A stretch of DNA of 32,212 bases from a candidate division WWE3 bacterium RIFOXYD1_FULL_39_9 (GCA_001773295.1 MEWG01000047.1:1-32212), one strand, 5' to 3'; positions 13,800-22,522 are shown, numbered from the stretch's first letter. A program made the numbers and translations. Notes: generated by a model from the sequence alone, not told the origin.

Positions 13800-15878
13800 T
13801 TATCCTGCACTCAATTGATACAATGGAAACACAATATCTCCCCATCCGTTAGCATAAGTAACAGTTTTCAAGGCTTCATAAACATCTGTCAATCTTATCA
13901 TCGGGTCTTCATCCCCTCTTTTCTTTTTCTTTTGATCCGATGAAAGAGCTATCTTTGTAATGTATCCTATGACTGCTCGGCGAACGTTCTCTGCATCTTC
14001 TCCCTTTTGTTTTATCTTGTATATAATATCTTTGATTCGCGCCCAGGATTCGCCGTTCGCTAATGACTGGCATAAATCCTTTATCTCTGCTTCAAGCGGC
14101 GTAAAACTGTTAATAGCTGTTATGATCGCTTCATCTTCAAGATCGATTACTTGGTCCAGTATTTTCAAAGCATCTCTCGGACAGCCATCGGCAGTATCTA
14201 TAATTGCTTGAATAGCTTTATCTGGAAATGAGCCAACATCTTCTTTCTTTAGAGTTCTGAGAAGAAGGGTTTTCATTTCTGTATCATTCAAAGGGTTGAC
14301 TTTAAATGTATGGCATCGGCTATGAATGGTTCCGATAAGTCTTTGCGGGTCTGTAGTACAAAGAATAAAATAAACCCAAGGCGGTGGCTCTTCCAAAGTT
14401 GTCAAGAAATTATTCTGTGGAATGTTCTTCTCGGACGCACCGCCAGAGCCTATCATATGGCAATTATGAACAGGTAAACCGTTAGCGAAATAAGACGGAT
14501 GATTTTTAACTTGCAAATCATAACAAATTACATATCCTTGATCTTTTTCTTTATCTCCGATAATACTTTGGAAACATTCGTCATTATTTCCTCGTTTGTA
14601 AATCTCAGAATTTGCCAGCCTAATTCCTTTAGTTTTGCTGTTTTCTTTATATCTCTCAATATAATTTTTTTCGCACCGTGACTCTTTCCATCTACTTCTA
14701 TTGCAAGCTTCAGTTTCTTGTTGCCAATATCTACTTTGTAGCAAGTTGGATAGCCAGGAAATCTTCCACCAAGCGGAATAGCAACTTCCATAGGCCAATT
14801 CAATGCTTTTGACAATAAGACTTGTGGCTTTGTGAACTCCCCATTCCCTCCACGAGGAACAGGGCACAGGTGCAATGTTCCATTTGTCTCTTTTGTAGAT
14901 TTCATTTTTTCTACATACTCTAAATTGAACATGGGATTTTTCTTTTTCATTCGCTTGGAATGTTTCTCTCCTATATAATCTCTCATTTCTTGAGACATAT
15001 TTTTCCAAGCTTTTGCTACGCTCTTGCTGCGTTTTTTTCTGGCTTGTTCTGTATTGCATGTCGCTCTGTATTCTGGATGCTGCCGCAAATTCTCGTTGGC
15101 ACATTTCCTCCCACAAAATCGATTCCCCAATTTTTTGACAGGCTTGCCGCATATCAAACATAAAGACCGAGATTTTGTCATTGATAAATTGTGACATTCT
15201 TTGGAGCAATATTTCTGCCATTTCCGAATTACTTTGTTGCACGTCGCGCAATATTTGATTTCTCTCATTTGTTATTCCTATAAATTCAGAATCAAGCGGA
15301 TAAATTATATCATCAGAAGTAAGGTTTTGCGCTTCTACCCATCCCTTTGAAGTAAAAAATAAATGATCTTTAGTTGTATAAATATTTCTATCTTCTGAAA
15401 AAGTTAATTTAATAAGTCTATCAAAAGATATTTTATTTTGCGATACAGCGACAACTTTATCTTTGCCATATAAAGAAACAATATCTTGATCAACTTTAAT
15501 TTGTTCAATTGGGATATTGCCGCTTGGCGTTTCGATCATAGTTCCAGCAGGAAAACATTCTTCGATAAGCCAAACCCTACACTTTGCAACAGATGGTTTA
15601 TAAGAGATACTTCTTTTCAATTCCTTAATGGTATCTGCTTTAACATCTCCACCATCAATCTGATAGAAGTCTGGACATTCATCGATAGGCATACCAAGAA
15701 GCTTCTCTGCAACGATTCTTCCTGTTGTGCTCTTGCCGCTTCCTTTTGGACCCATAAACAACCAAGCGTGTGGCAAGTCTTTTTCTCTGGAAAAGATTGT
15801 CTTAATACTATTGACCATATCTACATTACCAACAATTTCATCTAATGTCTTTGGTCTGTATGTAGTTTGAAGCGGCAT
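13800..15878 (-). CDS. dnaX: DnaX/clamp-loader ATPase interrupted by an intein
   Basis: The 692-codon frame encodes a 327-residue AAA+ clamp loader around a 365-residue intein. The N-terminal part has TYRPKTLDEIVG at 6-17 and Walker A GPKGSGKST at 43-51. The split Walker B is VWLIEE|CHMIG, which becomes LIEECHMI after splicing. The C-terminal part has the sensor-1 strand FILCTTDPQRLIGTIHSRC and an arginine finger in SRC, then a short helical domain III. It should load the DnaN-like clamp encoded two operons upstream. It lacks the long tau extension, and no separate delta subunit is visible nearby. It is the first gene after the promoter at 15904-15933, with a short leader. Confidence 0.9.
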   Translation of the reverse strand: MPLQTTYRPKTLDEIVGNVDMVNSIKTIFSREKDLPHAWLFMGPKGSGKSTTGRIVAEKLLGMPIDECPDFYQIDGGDVKADTIKELKRSISYKPSVAKCRVWLIEECFPAGTMIETPSGNIPIEQIKVDQDIVSLYGKDKVVAVSQNKISFDRLIKLTFSEDRNIYTTKDHLFFTSKGWVEAQNLTSDDIIYPLDSEFIGITNERNQILRDVQQSNSEMAEILLQRMSQFINDKISVFMFDMRQACQKIGESILWEEMCQREFAAASRIQSDMQYRTSQKKTQQERSKSLEKYVSRNERLYRRETFQANEKEKSHVQFRVCRKNEIYKRDKWNIAPVPCSSWREWGVHKATSLIVKSIELAYGSCYSAWWKISWLSNLLQSRYWQQETEACNRSRWKESRCEKNYIERYKENSKTKGIRLANSEIYKRGNNDECFQSIIGDKEKDQGYVICYDLQVKNHPSYFANGLPVHNCHMIGSGGASEKNIPQNNFLTTLEEPPPWVYFILCTTDPQRLIGTIHSRCHTFKVNPLNDTEMKTLLLRTLKKEDVGSFPDKAIQAIIDTADGCPRDALKILDQVIDLEDEAIITAINSFTPLEAEIKDLCQSLANGESWARIKDIIYKIKQKGEDAENVRRAVIGYITKIALSSDQKKKKRGDEDPMIRLTDVYEALKTVTYANGWGDIVFPLYQLSAG
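14463..15557 (-). mobile_element. intein in dnaX with an overlapping-frame endonuclease gene
   Basis: The in-frame insertion starts CFPAGTMIETPSGNIPIEQI (block A) and has block B DRNIYTTKDHLFFTSKGW with the expected Thr and His. It ends YFANGLPVHN before the Cys of the extein, with the usual penultimate His and final Asn. Only about 96 N-terminal and 30 C-terminal residues look like splicing domain. The 247 codons between show no LAGLIDADG or other endonuclease motif in this frame, and are rich in Arg, Gln, Ser and Trp. The same bases read one frame over encode a zinc-finger endonuclease. The site falls in the Walker B motif of the clamp loader. Confidence 0.9.
14528..15268 (-). CDS. zinc-finger/Vsr-DUF559-like homing endonuclease, nested out of frame in the intein
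   Basis: This 246-residue protein is encoded on the same strand as dnaX but in another frame, wholly inside the intein. It begins with two treble-clef-like zinc fingers (C7, C10, C21, C25 and C37, C40, C52, C56). A NUMOD3-like stretch IGEKHSKRMKKKNPMF follows near 99-114. The nuclease part is a PD-(D/E)xK type: VDIGNKKLKLAIEVDGKSH at 179-197, with Asp180, Glu191, Asp193 and His197, then KLKELGWQILRFTNEEI, typical of Vsr/DUF559 proteins. AGGA lies about 8 bases before the ATG, so it can be translated alone. It probably mobilises the intein. The strand-shifted overlap with a fully open intein frame is unusual. Confidence 0.88.
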   Translation of the reverse strand: MREIKYCATCNKVIRKWQKYCSKECHNLSMTKSRSLCLICGKPVKKLGNRFCGRKCANENLRQHPEYRATCNTEQARKKRSKSVAKAWKNMSQEMRDYIGEKHSKRMKKKNPMFNLEYVEKMKSTKETNGTLHLCPVPRGGNGEFTKPQVLLSKALNWPMEVAIPLGGRFPGYPTCYKVDIGNKKLKLAIEVDGKSHGAKKIILRDIKKTAKLKELGWQILRFTNEEIMTNVSKVLSEIKKKIKDM

Positions 15879-15903
15879 AATTTAAACTTTCCTCTTATTA
15901 CTT

Positions 15904-15933
15904 ATTATAATAAAGAAATTTAGAAAAATAAAG
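15904..15933 (-). promoter_or_regulatory. phage promoter, copy 2 (TTTATT-17-TATAAT)
   Basis: TTTATT at 15932-15927 and TATAAT at 15909-15904 on the minus strand have the 17-base spacing shared with four other sites. The expected transcript starts about 20 bases before the dnaX ATG. It sits in the only gap between the DUF3440 gene and dnaX. Confidence 0.82.
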
Positions 15934-15963
15934 ATTGCTTATATTCACGTAACAGTTTGGAGT

Positions 15964-17277
15964 TTATCCTCTGAAAAAGTTTGCCATTCTATAATTACTA
16001 TTTCTTTGTTTTCTAATTTTATGAATAGTAGTTTTTTGTTCTTCTGGTAGTGTCTTTTTAACTTCTTTCATTTGCATTCTTCTTGTTCTAACAATCTCTT
16101 TATACTTTTGATAAGCATCGCTTTTTGGCTGTGCCTGTCCAAGACCTTTACACCAATAATCATTTCTTAATAATACTTTACACATTCTACGCCATGATGG
16201 AGCCCAGCATTTACTTTCAAGTTCTGGCGGTGCTTCTTCTGGAATAATCGGATAACCCCTTCTGTGCCACCCGTGAATAAACTTTTTAAATCTAAGCGTG
16301 TAATGACTTCTCGTTTTCTTCGGCATTGTTTGCAGAAGCAAATTACAAAAGCTTTTCCATGTATGGTTATCAGGTTTTGTTATTTTATTATAACCACTAA
16401 TGTTGCCATTTTCTTGAACATAAAGCGCTCCAGAATTTGCTCCATTTACTCTTGCAACTAATTTAAACCATGTATTCGGTTCTAAAATATGATAAAGCCA
16501 CAATCCTCTTCTCTGATCGTCTCCAAATGGTTGACACAATCTTTGATGCGATAAAGGGACACCCGCCATTTGCATCTTATCATATATTTTATTGTGAGGT
16601 TTTTCTGGATATTTAGCGTGATACTTCCAAATGTCTTGAGTAAGCCAATCGTAAATAGGATATACGTTATAAACATTATCTGCTATTTTTGTTGTCCATC
16701 TATAGTTGTTGAACATTAAATCTCTTTTTTCCCAAGTAGCAATAGCACAATATCTATGGAGACTTTCTTGTGCTCTGATTCCAATAAAAGCAGCAGTAGG
16801 TTTGTCTTGGCTATACCACTCTCCAACCCAAACAATAAACTCTTCAAACTCCATCTTAGCAACGCCAAACGGATAGTCTTTTTCTGTTTTTATATATGGA
16901 TAATTTGGCTTTTCTCTTATCCAAATATCTTTCTTTTCTTCATCCCAACAAACCCATCTCGGCTCATAATTTGTAACAGCATTTCTTAAAAGCATTGGAA
17001 TACAAATCCAATGCGGATCAATATACTCTTTGTAAATCTTGAACATTTCTTTTGCGTGTTTTATAGTCTCTGCATATTGTGCTTCAAAGTCTATATACAT
17101 GACTCCAACTTTTCGCTTCCTACGCATTGCTTCTTCCATAACAAGATGAAACATAACACTACTGTCTTTACCGCCAGAAAAAGCAACATAGATTCTCTCA
17201 AAATTATCAAATACTATTTTAACTCTTTCTCTTGAAGCCGTTAATACATTGTAGTTTTTATATCTTTTTACACCCAT
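15964..17277 (-). CDS. DUF3440/IbrA-like PAPS reductase-family protein
   Basis: The 437-residue protein opens with RIYVAFSGGKDSSVMFHLV, the PP-loop (SGGKDS at 34-39) that binds ATP or PAPS in the PAPS reductase/ATP sulfurylase family. VGVMYIDFEAQYAETI and later GIRAQESLHRY fit the family's second and third motifs. Length and layout match DUF3440 proteins such as E. coli YbdN/IbrA. As there, its partner upstream is a ParB-like protein (12 bases apart). The biochemical role of this pair is not established; adenylation or sulfur transfer to a nucleic acid or protein is a reasonable hypothesis. It is the last gene of its operon, ahead of the promoter for dnaX. Confidence 0.85.
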   Translation of the reverse strand: MGVKRYKNYNVLTASRERVKIVFDNFERIYVAFSGGKDSSVMFHLVMEEAMRRKRKVGVMYIDFEAQYAETIKHAKEMFKIYKEYIDPHWICIPMLLRNAVTNYEPRWVCWDEEKKDIWIREKPNYPYIKTEKDYPFGVAKMEFEEFIVWVGEWYSQDKPTAAFIGIRAQESLHRYCAIATWEKRDLMFNNYRWTTKIADNVYNVYPIYDWLTQDIWKYHAKYPEKPHNKIYDKMQMAGVPLSHQRLCQPFGDDQRRGLWLYHILEPNTWFKLVARVNGANSGALYVQENGNISGYNKITKPDNHTWKSFCNLLLQTMPKKTRSHYTLRFKKFIHGWHRRGYPIIPEEAPPELESKCWAPSWRRMCKVLLRNDYWCKGLGQAQPKSDAYQKYKEIVRTRRMQMKEVKKTLPEEQKTTIHKIRKQRNSNYRMANFFRG

Positions 17278-17289
17278 AATAAACCGCCA

Positions 17290-18438
17290 TTAATAAATGT
17301 CAGATTGTCTATTTGCATAAGCTTCGTCCATGGTAACTTCTTCACGGTCATTAGCTTTAAGCCATTTATTCAAATATTTTAGAGCAACTTCGTTTGCTTC
17401 GTTCTGTTGTTTCTCAGACATTAGAGAAAATCCACCTCTAAATGTAGACGGAATACCTGTAGCATAACACATGGCAGCTTGTCCAAGCCATGCTATTCTG
17501 TTCATGGCGCTATTTGTTAGGTAGTGTTCGCAAGAATGTTTCCACTCCTTTATAACATGTTCAAGTGTAGCAGCAAATTTCTTTGGGTTAGATAAAAACT
17601 TTTTATACTCTTCTTCGCACTCGCTTTTAGTTTTTCCATGCATTGTAGTATTATAAAAACCAGCCTTATAACATTCCCATTTTTCATATGTGTGGAAAAT
17701 CCTATTTTCATCACTCGTGTTTACTGTTCTAAATTCTTTATCTTCTTCTTTAAAATCGTCTACATCATCGCTCAACTCTTCAAAATCAGATTCGGTTACT
17801 TCTCCTTCAACATCCCATGCTTTTGAAAATTCTTGATCTGAAAATAATTCGATAAGCCCTGTTATTTGACACAAGCGCAAAATTTCATCTTCATCCATTC
17901 CAAGTTCTCTTGAAATTTTTTCATTGTCCCAATTTCTTCTTTTTAATTCTAAGACAATATCAGACATCTTTTCTATCTGATGTTTGCCCCTTGCGCGATT
18001 ATGTCTAATAGTTGCCGCTATTCTATCTGATTTTGATTCTCTTTCATGATTTATAATAGCAAGAGGAAGATAACCTAAAATTCTTTTCTTCGCTTCTTTT
18101 GATTCTTTGCCGACTCTATTTCTATGAAAGCCGTCTACTACTTCGAATATATCTTGTTCATTTCTCCATGCGACAATTGGTTGCGTATAGCCGTCTTCAC
18201 ATATTGATCTTTCAAGCAGTTTCATTTCTGGAGGAGCTACAGAATTTGGATTATAATCATTTGCATGAACCATGTCTGATTTAATCCACTGCACACAATC
18301 AACAGGCTCATTTTTAAATGGACTATACTTGTGAAGTTCTTTTCTTATTTCATTAATTGCTTCGATTAAATCTCTTTGGTTTAAAATATCAAGAGATTTA
18401 AATAAGTCTTTCGATTTCTTAATAACTTCTTTTTTCAT
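17290..18438 (-). CDS. ParB/sulfiredoxin-like protein (IbrB/YbdM type) with C-terminal extension
   Basis: The 382-residue protein contains a ParB-like core: MVHANDYNPNSVAPPEMKLL near 56-75, DGYTQPIVAW near 82-91, EVVDGFHRNRVG near 99-110, and AATIRHNRARGKH at 141-153. A helix-turn-helix-like KISRELGMDEDEILRLCQ follows. Similar ParB-fold proteins pair with DUF3440 PAPS reductase-like proteins (YbdM/YbdN, IbrB/IbrA). From about residue 225 a further domain continues with ENRIFHTYEKWECYKAGFYN and a terminal helical repeat; I do not recognise it. The ParB fold can be a nuclease or nucleotidase, so partitioning is not assumed. The ATG overlaps the polymerase stop by 4 bases. Confidence 0.82.
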   Translation of the reverse strand: MKKEVIKKSKDLFKSLDILNQRDLIEAINEIRKELHKYSPFKNEPVDCVQWIKSDMVHANDYNPNSVAPPEMKLLERSICEDGYTQPIVAWRNEQDIFEVVDGFHRNRVGKESKEAKKRILGYLPLAIINHERESKSDRIAATIRHNRARGKHQIEKMSDIVLELKRRNWDNEKISRELGMDEDEILRLCQITGLIELFSDQEFSKAWDVEGEVTESDFEELSDDVDDFKEEDKEFRTVNTSDENRIFHTYEKWECYKAGFYNTTMHGKTKSECEEEYKKFLSNPKKFAATLEHVIKEWKHSCEHYLTNSAMNRIAWLGQAAMCYATGIPSTFRGGFSLMSEKQQNEANEVALKYLNKWLKANDREEVTMDEAYANRQSDIY

Positions 18439-21400
18439 TTTGTCGCTTCCTTAAATGCTTTGCTGAACTCTTCGATTCCTTTTTCAAACAGTTCTCTATT
18501 TCTTGGATTTCTCAATACCGCAGATGGATGAAGGCTCCAAACTACATATGCTTCTAAAGATTTAATCCATTGTCTTTGCCCTGCTAATGTAGTAATGCCT
18601 CCATCCTTTCCTGTAAATGCTTTCAAGCAAATGTTACCACAAGCAAGAACGAGTTTGCATTTAGTCTTCTTTAATTCATCCATTAACCAAGGAAGACATG
18701 CTTGTATATGATCTTCTTTCGGCGTCTTTGTTTTTGAAGGATAGCATCTACAGGCGTTTGAAACATATACATCCGATCTATTGATATTATACTTTGCTAA
18801 AGTACTCCAAAGCAAATCGCCAGCGGGACCAATAAATCCCATTCTTTTAATTGAACCATCTCTCATTTGTACTCCAATGTCTTCTCGTCTTCCTGGCGCT
18901 TCGCCGATTACAAATATATTATACTTTCCAATGCTCGTTAATATTGGCTCTTGCGCTTCTTCTGCTAAACTGCATCGCTTGCACTTTGATATTCTTTCGC
19001 TTCTATACTTTATCTTTTCAGCTTTCAAAATTCTATCTTGCTTCTGTATTAGTTTATTTGATCCTCGCCCACATTCAAAAGGCAAGTACTCACTTAGGTT
19101 ACTTGGAATTGATTCTGGATCATAGGCATCTATCTTTTCTAATGTCTCTTCTATTTTTGTTTTCTTCTTGGCAACAGGATTAATATTAAAAAAGCCTTTG
19201 TTCTTTGGTTTTGCTACTATCTTATTTTCTACACACTTTAAAGCATTACTTTCTCCAAAAGATTTAATTTCTGCAAACGGAGTATAAAGACAATTATCTT
19301 TTATTGTCCACCTTAATGCATCTGATATTCCTATCTTCGGCGGCATTATAGATAAGCCAATTTCTTTTGCTTCATCTATGATATGTTGTTTATGCTTTTG
19401 AACATCTTTCTTCTTTTCATCATATTCACCATAAGATAGAGTAGCACAAAAAAACTCTACTGGATAATGCGCTTTTAAATATGCAGTACGATAAGCAATC
19501 AAAGCATATGCAGTACTATGCCCTCTTCCGAATCCATAACGTGCCCAATGAAGAAGACCGTCCCAAAATTCTCCAGCTTCTTTAGGGCTAAATGTTTTTT
19601 GTTTAGCACAACCATCAACAAATTGCTTTTTATATGGCTCGAATTCTTTAGGGTCTCTTTTCTTTCCTATAACTCTTCTAATACTATCTGCATCTGATTC
19701 TGACATTCCAGCCATTCTGGAAATTACTTTCATCACTTGTTCTTGATACACGAGCTGGCCGTATGTATCTTTTGTAATATCTTCATATATAGGATGATCT
19801 TTATCCCAATGCTTTCCTTTCTTTCTTTCAACATATTCTTCCGTCATGCCGGATTCCGATGGTCCTGGTCGTATAAGAGCAAGTGCAGCGTTAAGATGTT
19901 CAAAGCAAGAGATACCCATTTGAGTACATAATTCTGTCAACGGCCTTGCAGATACTTGAAACAAGCCAGCAGTTTTTCCAGAATCAATAAACTCAAATGC
20001 TTCAGGGTCTTCTTCTGGTATTGTTTCTATTTCAAAGCTTGAGTTGGATTGTTTTATTAAAGTTCGGCACTCTTCTAATACAGATATTGTAGCAAGACCG
20101 AGCACATCAAGTTTCATAAGTCCTTGATGCTCGCAGTTTTTCATATTCCAATTTACTACTTGATAATCTCCACGCTTTACAAGAACGCATCTTGTTCCTT
20201 GTGTTAAATCTTCTCCACTTATAATTACTCCAGCGGCATGTCTTCCAGCATTTCTAAACTGTCCTTCAAGTTTTAAAGCGAGTTTAATTTGCTTTGGATG
20301 TTTCTCTGCAAATTGTTTTGCTTCTGAATTTCTTTCAACAGCATATTCTATTGCACTTCCTTCGTGATCTGGATTGTCCCATATAGAGTTTGCCATATCC
20401 GATACTTCATCATTAGGCAAATCAAATACTCTTCCTATATCACGAATAACCGCTTTACTTTTCATCTGCATTTCAGTAGAGATATAAGCAACATTATTCT
20501 TACCGTAGATTTCAAATAAAGCATCTACTGCTTGCTGTCTATATCTCTTTTCAATATCTAAATCAATATCTGGTAGATCATTGCGGTCCTCAGAAAGAAA
20601 TCTTGAAAAAGGAAGATCATATTTAATTGGATCAAGTCCTTCTGTAATATGAAGTAAATGAGCTATCAATGCTCCAGCTACACTTCCACGACCAGGGCCA
20701 ACTCCCCATCCTTTACTCTTACAATATAAAACAAAATCTTGAACGATTAGAAAGTATCTTGAGAAGTCTTTCTTGCCAATCAAAGCAAGTTCTGTTTCTA
20801 ATCGTTCTTTGTATTCTGTTTTTCTATCAAGGCCAAATTCTCTCAATCCAATTAAGCATCTACTTTTTAATTCTTGAAATTCACTTTGCTCTGATATTTT
20901 ATAAGGAAGATTGGGAAGAGATATATTTTGTTTCTTTATTTCAAAGTTAGAACATCTTTCAGCTATTTGAACGGTTCTTTCAATTGCTTTATATACTTCT
21001 CTCTTTGTAAAGTCTCCTTGCTTTTCAAAGGCTTGAAGCATTTCATCTGCTGTTCTCAAATGAAGACCCTTAAATCCAAACCTCCATCTATTAGGATCAT
21101 TCCACTTAGCATTACTTTGAATAGCTAAAAGAACTTCTTGCGCTTCCCAATCTTCCTCAAGGATATAGTGATTGTCATTGGTTGCAACTAATGGCCATTC
21201 ACTATAATCTTTTTTTATCTTTGCATGAAGTTGTTTCTGGCTCTTGATATTGTGCGGCATAACTTCAATAAATACAGAATCTTTATTTGCTTTCTCATCT
21301 AAGTCTCTAACAAATCTATCAGAAGCATTTATAACAGAAGCAGCGCAACCAGTAAGAAAGATCAAACCATCAAGATTAGAATTTAGAATTTGTTCATAAT

Positions 21401-21758
21401 CGCATCTTGGCCGATGATAGAATCCTTCGAGGCTTGCTTTTGTTAACCACTTGCAGAGAGTTCTCCACCCATTTATATTTTCTACAAGCACTGTTAGATG
21501 GCTTCGCTTTTCTCCTTTGTCTTTCTTATTCATATCCGAAACTACATAGAGTTCGCAGCCGACAACAGGAAGTATATTGGCTTTCTTACATTCCTGCTGC
21601 CACTCAATTGCGCCGTCTACATTTCCGTGATCTGTTAAAGCAATAGATTTAAAGCCAAGCTCTGCTGCTCTTTTAATGTAGTTAGCAGAAGTACCAAAGC
21701 CATCAAGCCAGCTCCGGGTGGAGTGCAAATGCAGATGAACAAAAGAACTGTTATCCAT
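18435..21758 (-). CDS. dnaE: DNA polymerase III alpha (DnaE type) fused to a family-4-like uracil-DNA glycosylase
   Basis: The first 850 residues of this 1107-residue protein are a C-family polymerase. A PHP domain (HLHLHST at 8-14, LTDHGN at 41-46), GVGPGRGSVAGALIAHLL near 352-369, the catalytic PDIDLD at 396-401 and a third Asp at 551 in KLDVLGL, and FGRGHSTAYALIAY near 743-756 are all present. The usual OB-fold and tau-binding tail are absent. Instead residues 915-1107 form a uracil-DNA glycosylase: GEAPGRRED at 952-960, HPSAVLRNP at 1077-1085, and four iron-sulfur Cys at 926, 929, 1005 and 1021. The enzyme probably removes uracil near its own newly made DNA. No epsilon proofreader is visible. 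Confidence 0.93.
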   Translation of the reverse strand: MDNSSFVHLHLHSTRSWLDGFGTSANYIKRAAELGFKSIALTDHGNVDGAIEWQQECKKANILPVVGCELYVVSDMNKKDKGEKRSHLTVLVENINGWRTLCKWLTKASLEGFYHRPRCDYEQILNSNLDGLIFLTGCAASVINASDRFVRDLDEKANKDSVFIEVMPHNIKSQKQLHAKIKKDYSEWPLVATNDNHYILEEDWEAQEVLLAIQSNAKWNDPNRWRFGFKGLHLRTADEMLQAFEKQGDFTKREVYKAIERTVQIAERCSNFEIKKQNISLPNLPYKISEQSEFQELKSRCLIGLREFGLDRKTEYKERLETELALIGKKDFSRYFLIVQDFVLYCKSKGWGVGPGRGSVAGALIAHLLHITEGLDPIKYDLPFSRFLSEDRNDLPDIDLDIEKRYRQQAVDALFEIYGKNNVAYISTEMQMKSKAVIRDIGRVFDLPNDEVSDMANSIWDNPDHEGSAIEYAVERNSEAKQFAEKHPKQIKLALKLEGQFRNAGRHAAGVIISGEDLTQGTRCVLVKRGDYQVVNWNMKNCEHQGLMKLDVLGLATISVLEECRTLIKQSNSSFEIETIPEEDPEAFEFIDSGKTAGLFQVSARPLTELCTQMGISCFEHLNAALALIRPGPSESGMTEEYVERKKGKHWDKDHPIYEDITKDTYGQLVYQEQVMKVISRMAGMSESDADSIRRVIGKKRDPKEFEPYKKQFVDGCAKQKTFSPKEAGEFWDGLLHWARYGFGRGHSTAYALIAYRTAYLKAHYPVEFFCATLSYGEYDEKKKDVQKHKQHIIDEAKEIGLSIMPPKIGISDALRWTIKDNCLYTPFAEIKSFGESNALKCVENKIVAKPKNKGFFNINPVAKKKTKIEETLEKIDAYDPESIPSNLSEYLPFECGRGSNKLIQKQDRILKAEKIKYRSERISKCKRCSLAEEAQEPILTSIGKYNIFVIGEAPGRREDIGVQMRDGSIKRMGFIGPAGDLLWSTLAKYNINRSDVYVSNACRCYPSKTKTPKEDHIQACLPWLMDELKKTKCKLVLACGNICLKAFTGKDGGITTLAGQRQWIKSLEAYVVWSLHPSAVLRNPRNRELFEKGIEEFSKAFKEATK

Positions 21759-21760
21759 TA

Positions 21761-22039
21761 TTACTTTTCTTTCCTAACTCTTTTCACTTTCTCAACTGGC
21801 TTTTTCTTATCTGCCCACATCTTTTTAAATCGTTCTGATGCTGTTGCCTTTTGTTCTTCTGTTCGCTTTCTCATACTGAAAGGATTCTTGCCTGTACGAT
21901 AAGCAAACAAAGCGCAATCTTTACTTTCGCATTTAACTATCATTCTTTGTCCACCAATACAAGAACTACAAAACTCTTTGATAGCTTTCATCGGCGACCC
22001 AAACTTCTTACCGTGTTCTGTTTCTGTGAACTTATTCAT
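21761..22039 (-). CDS. 92-residue zinc-binding protein, unknown
   Basis: The protein contains KAIKEFCSSCIGGQ near residues 18-31 and VKCESKDCALFAYRTGKN near 35-52, giving four Cys in two pairs, and a very basic C-terminal tail rich in Lys and Arg. Similar small Cys4 proteins sit near replication genes in many phages; their role is unknown. Its ATG overlaps the 74-residue upstream gene by 8 bases, and its stop lies 2 bases before the polymerase ATG, so its translation may be coupled to that of the polymerase. Confidence 0.75.
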   Translation of the reverse strand: MNKFTETEHGKKFGSPMKAIKEFCSSCIGGQRMIVKCESKDCALFAYRTGKNPFSMRKRTEEQKATASERFKKMWADKKKPVEKVKRVRKEK

Positions 22040-22256
22040 TTAATTTTTTTCTCCTGTTGAAATAATTTTTATTCTTCGGCATCTTGATAGGTCTTATTGC
22101 GTACTTGCTCGTTAGTACTTTCTTATTGTCTTCAAATTGAATTAGTATAGAGTTCATATAGCCTTTAGCCAATACTCTACATTTGTTCCCCTTCCTTTCC
22201 GGCAAATGAGAAGTCCAATGCCATACATAATCGAAGTTATTACTGACAAGATTCAT
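22032..22256 (-). CDS. 74-residue phage protein, unknown
   Basis: The product has WHWTSHLPERKGNKCRVLAK followed by MNSILIQFEDNKKVLTSKYA, a beta-rich pattern seen in a short protein carried by many phages and prophages, probably an SH3-like barrel. The start at 22256 overlaps the preceding TGA as ATGA. The longer frame from 22376 would run out of frame through the previous gene. No enzymatic motif is present. Confidence 0.75.
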   Translation of the reverse strand: MNLVSNNFDYVWHWTSHLPERKGNKCRVLAKGYMNSILIQFEDNKKVLTSKYAIRPIKMPKNKNYFNRRKKLNE

Positions 22257-22480
22257 AGTGGATTCTCTACTGTGACAGATAGCGGTTGTAATGGTAAATT
22301 GAAAGTCAGCAAACTGATATAGATAATTCCTGTTTCTGCAATTACTTTCTTTTCCTCTGTTGTAAGTTGCCAACAAGTAACGACTATGCCGGTTTCATCT
22401 TTATGCGCTGGCAACGGTTGATATTCTGGTTGATCTTTTGCATAAATACAATTCTCTTCTTTGAAATGAATAGGTATCAT
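22253..22480 (-). CDS. 75-residue phage protein, unknown
   Basis: The product begins with MIPIHFKEENCIYAKDQPEY, continues through VVTCWQLTTEEKKVIAETG and ends in LLTFNLPLQPLSVTVENP. This is recognisable as a short protein type common in phage genomes, with no assigned function. The single hydrophobic helix-like stretch IIYISLLTF is too short for a clear membrane span. It lies between a lipoprotein and another small protein, and its stop overlaps the next start (ATGA). Confidence 0.75.
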   Translation of the reverse strand: MIPIHFKEENCIYAKDQPEYQPLPAHKDETGIVVTCWQLTTEEKKVIAETGIIYISLLTFNLPLQPLSVTVENPL

Positions 22481-22522
22481 AATTTATCCTCTATATTCTC
22501 TTGTTGATAAATTGTCATTTCT

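Noticed and set aside
17290..18438. ParB-like gene as evidence of a plasmid partition system
   Set aside because: No ParA ATPase or parS-like repeats are nearby, and the pairing with a DUF3440 gene matches the IbrB/YbdM type instead.
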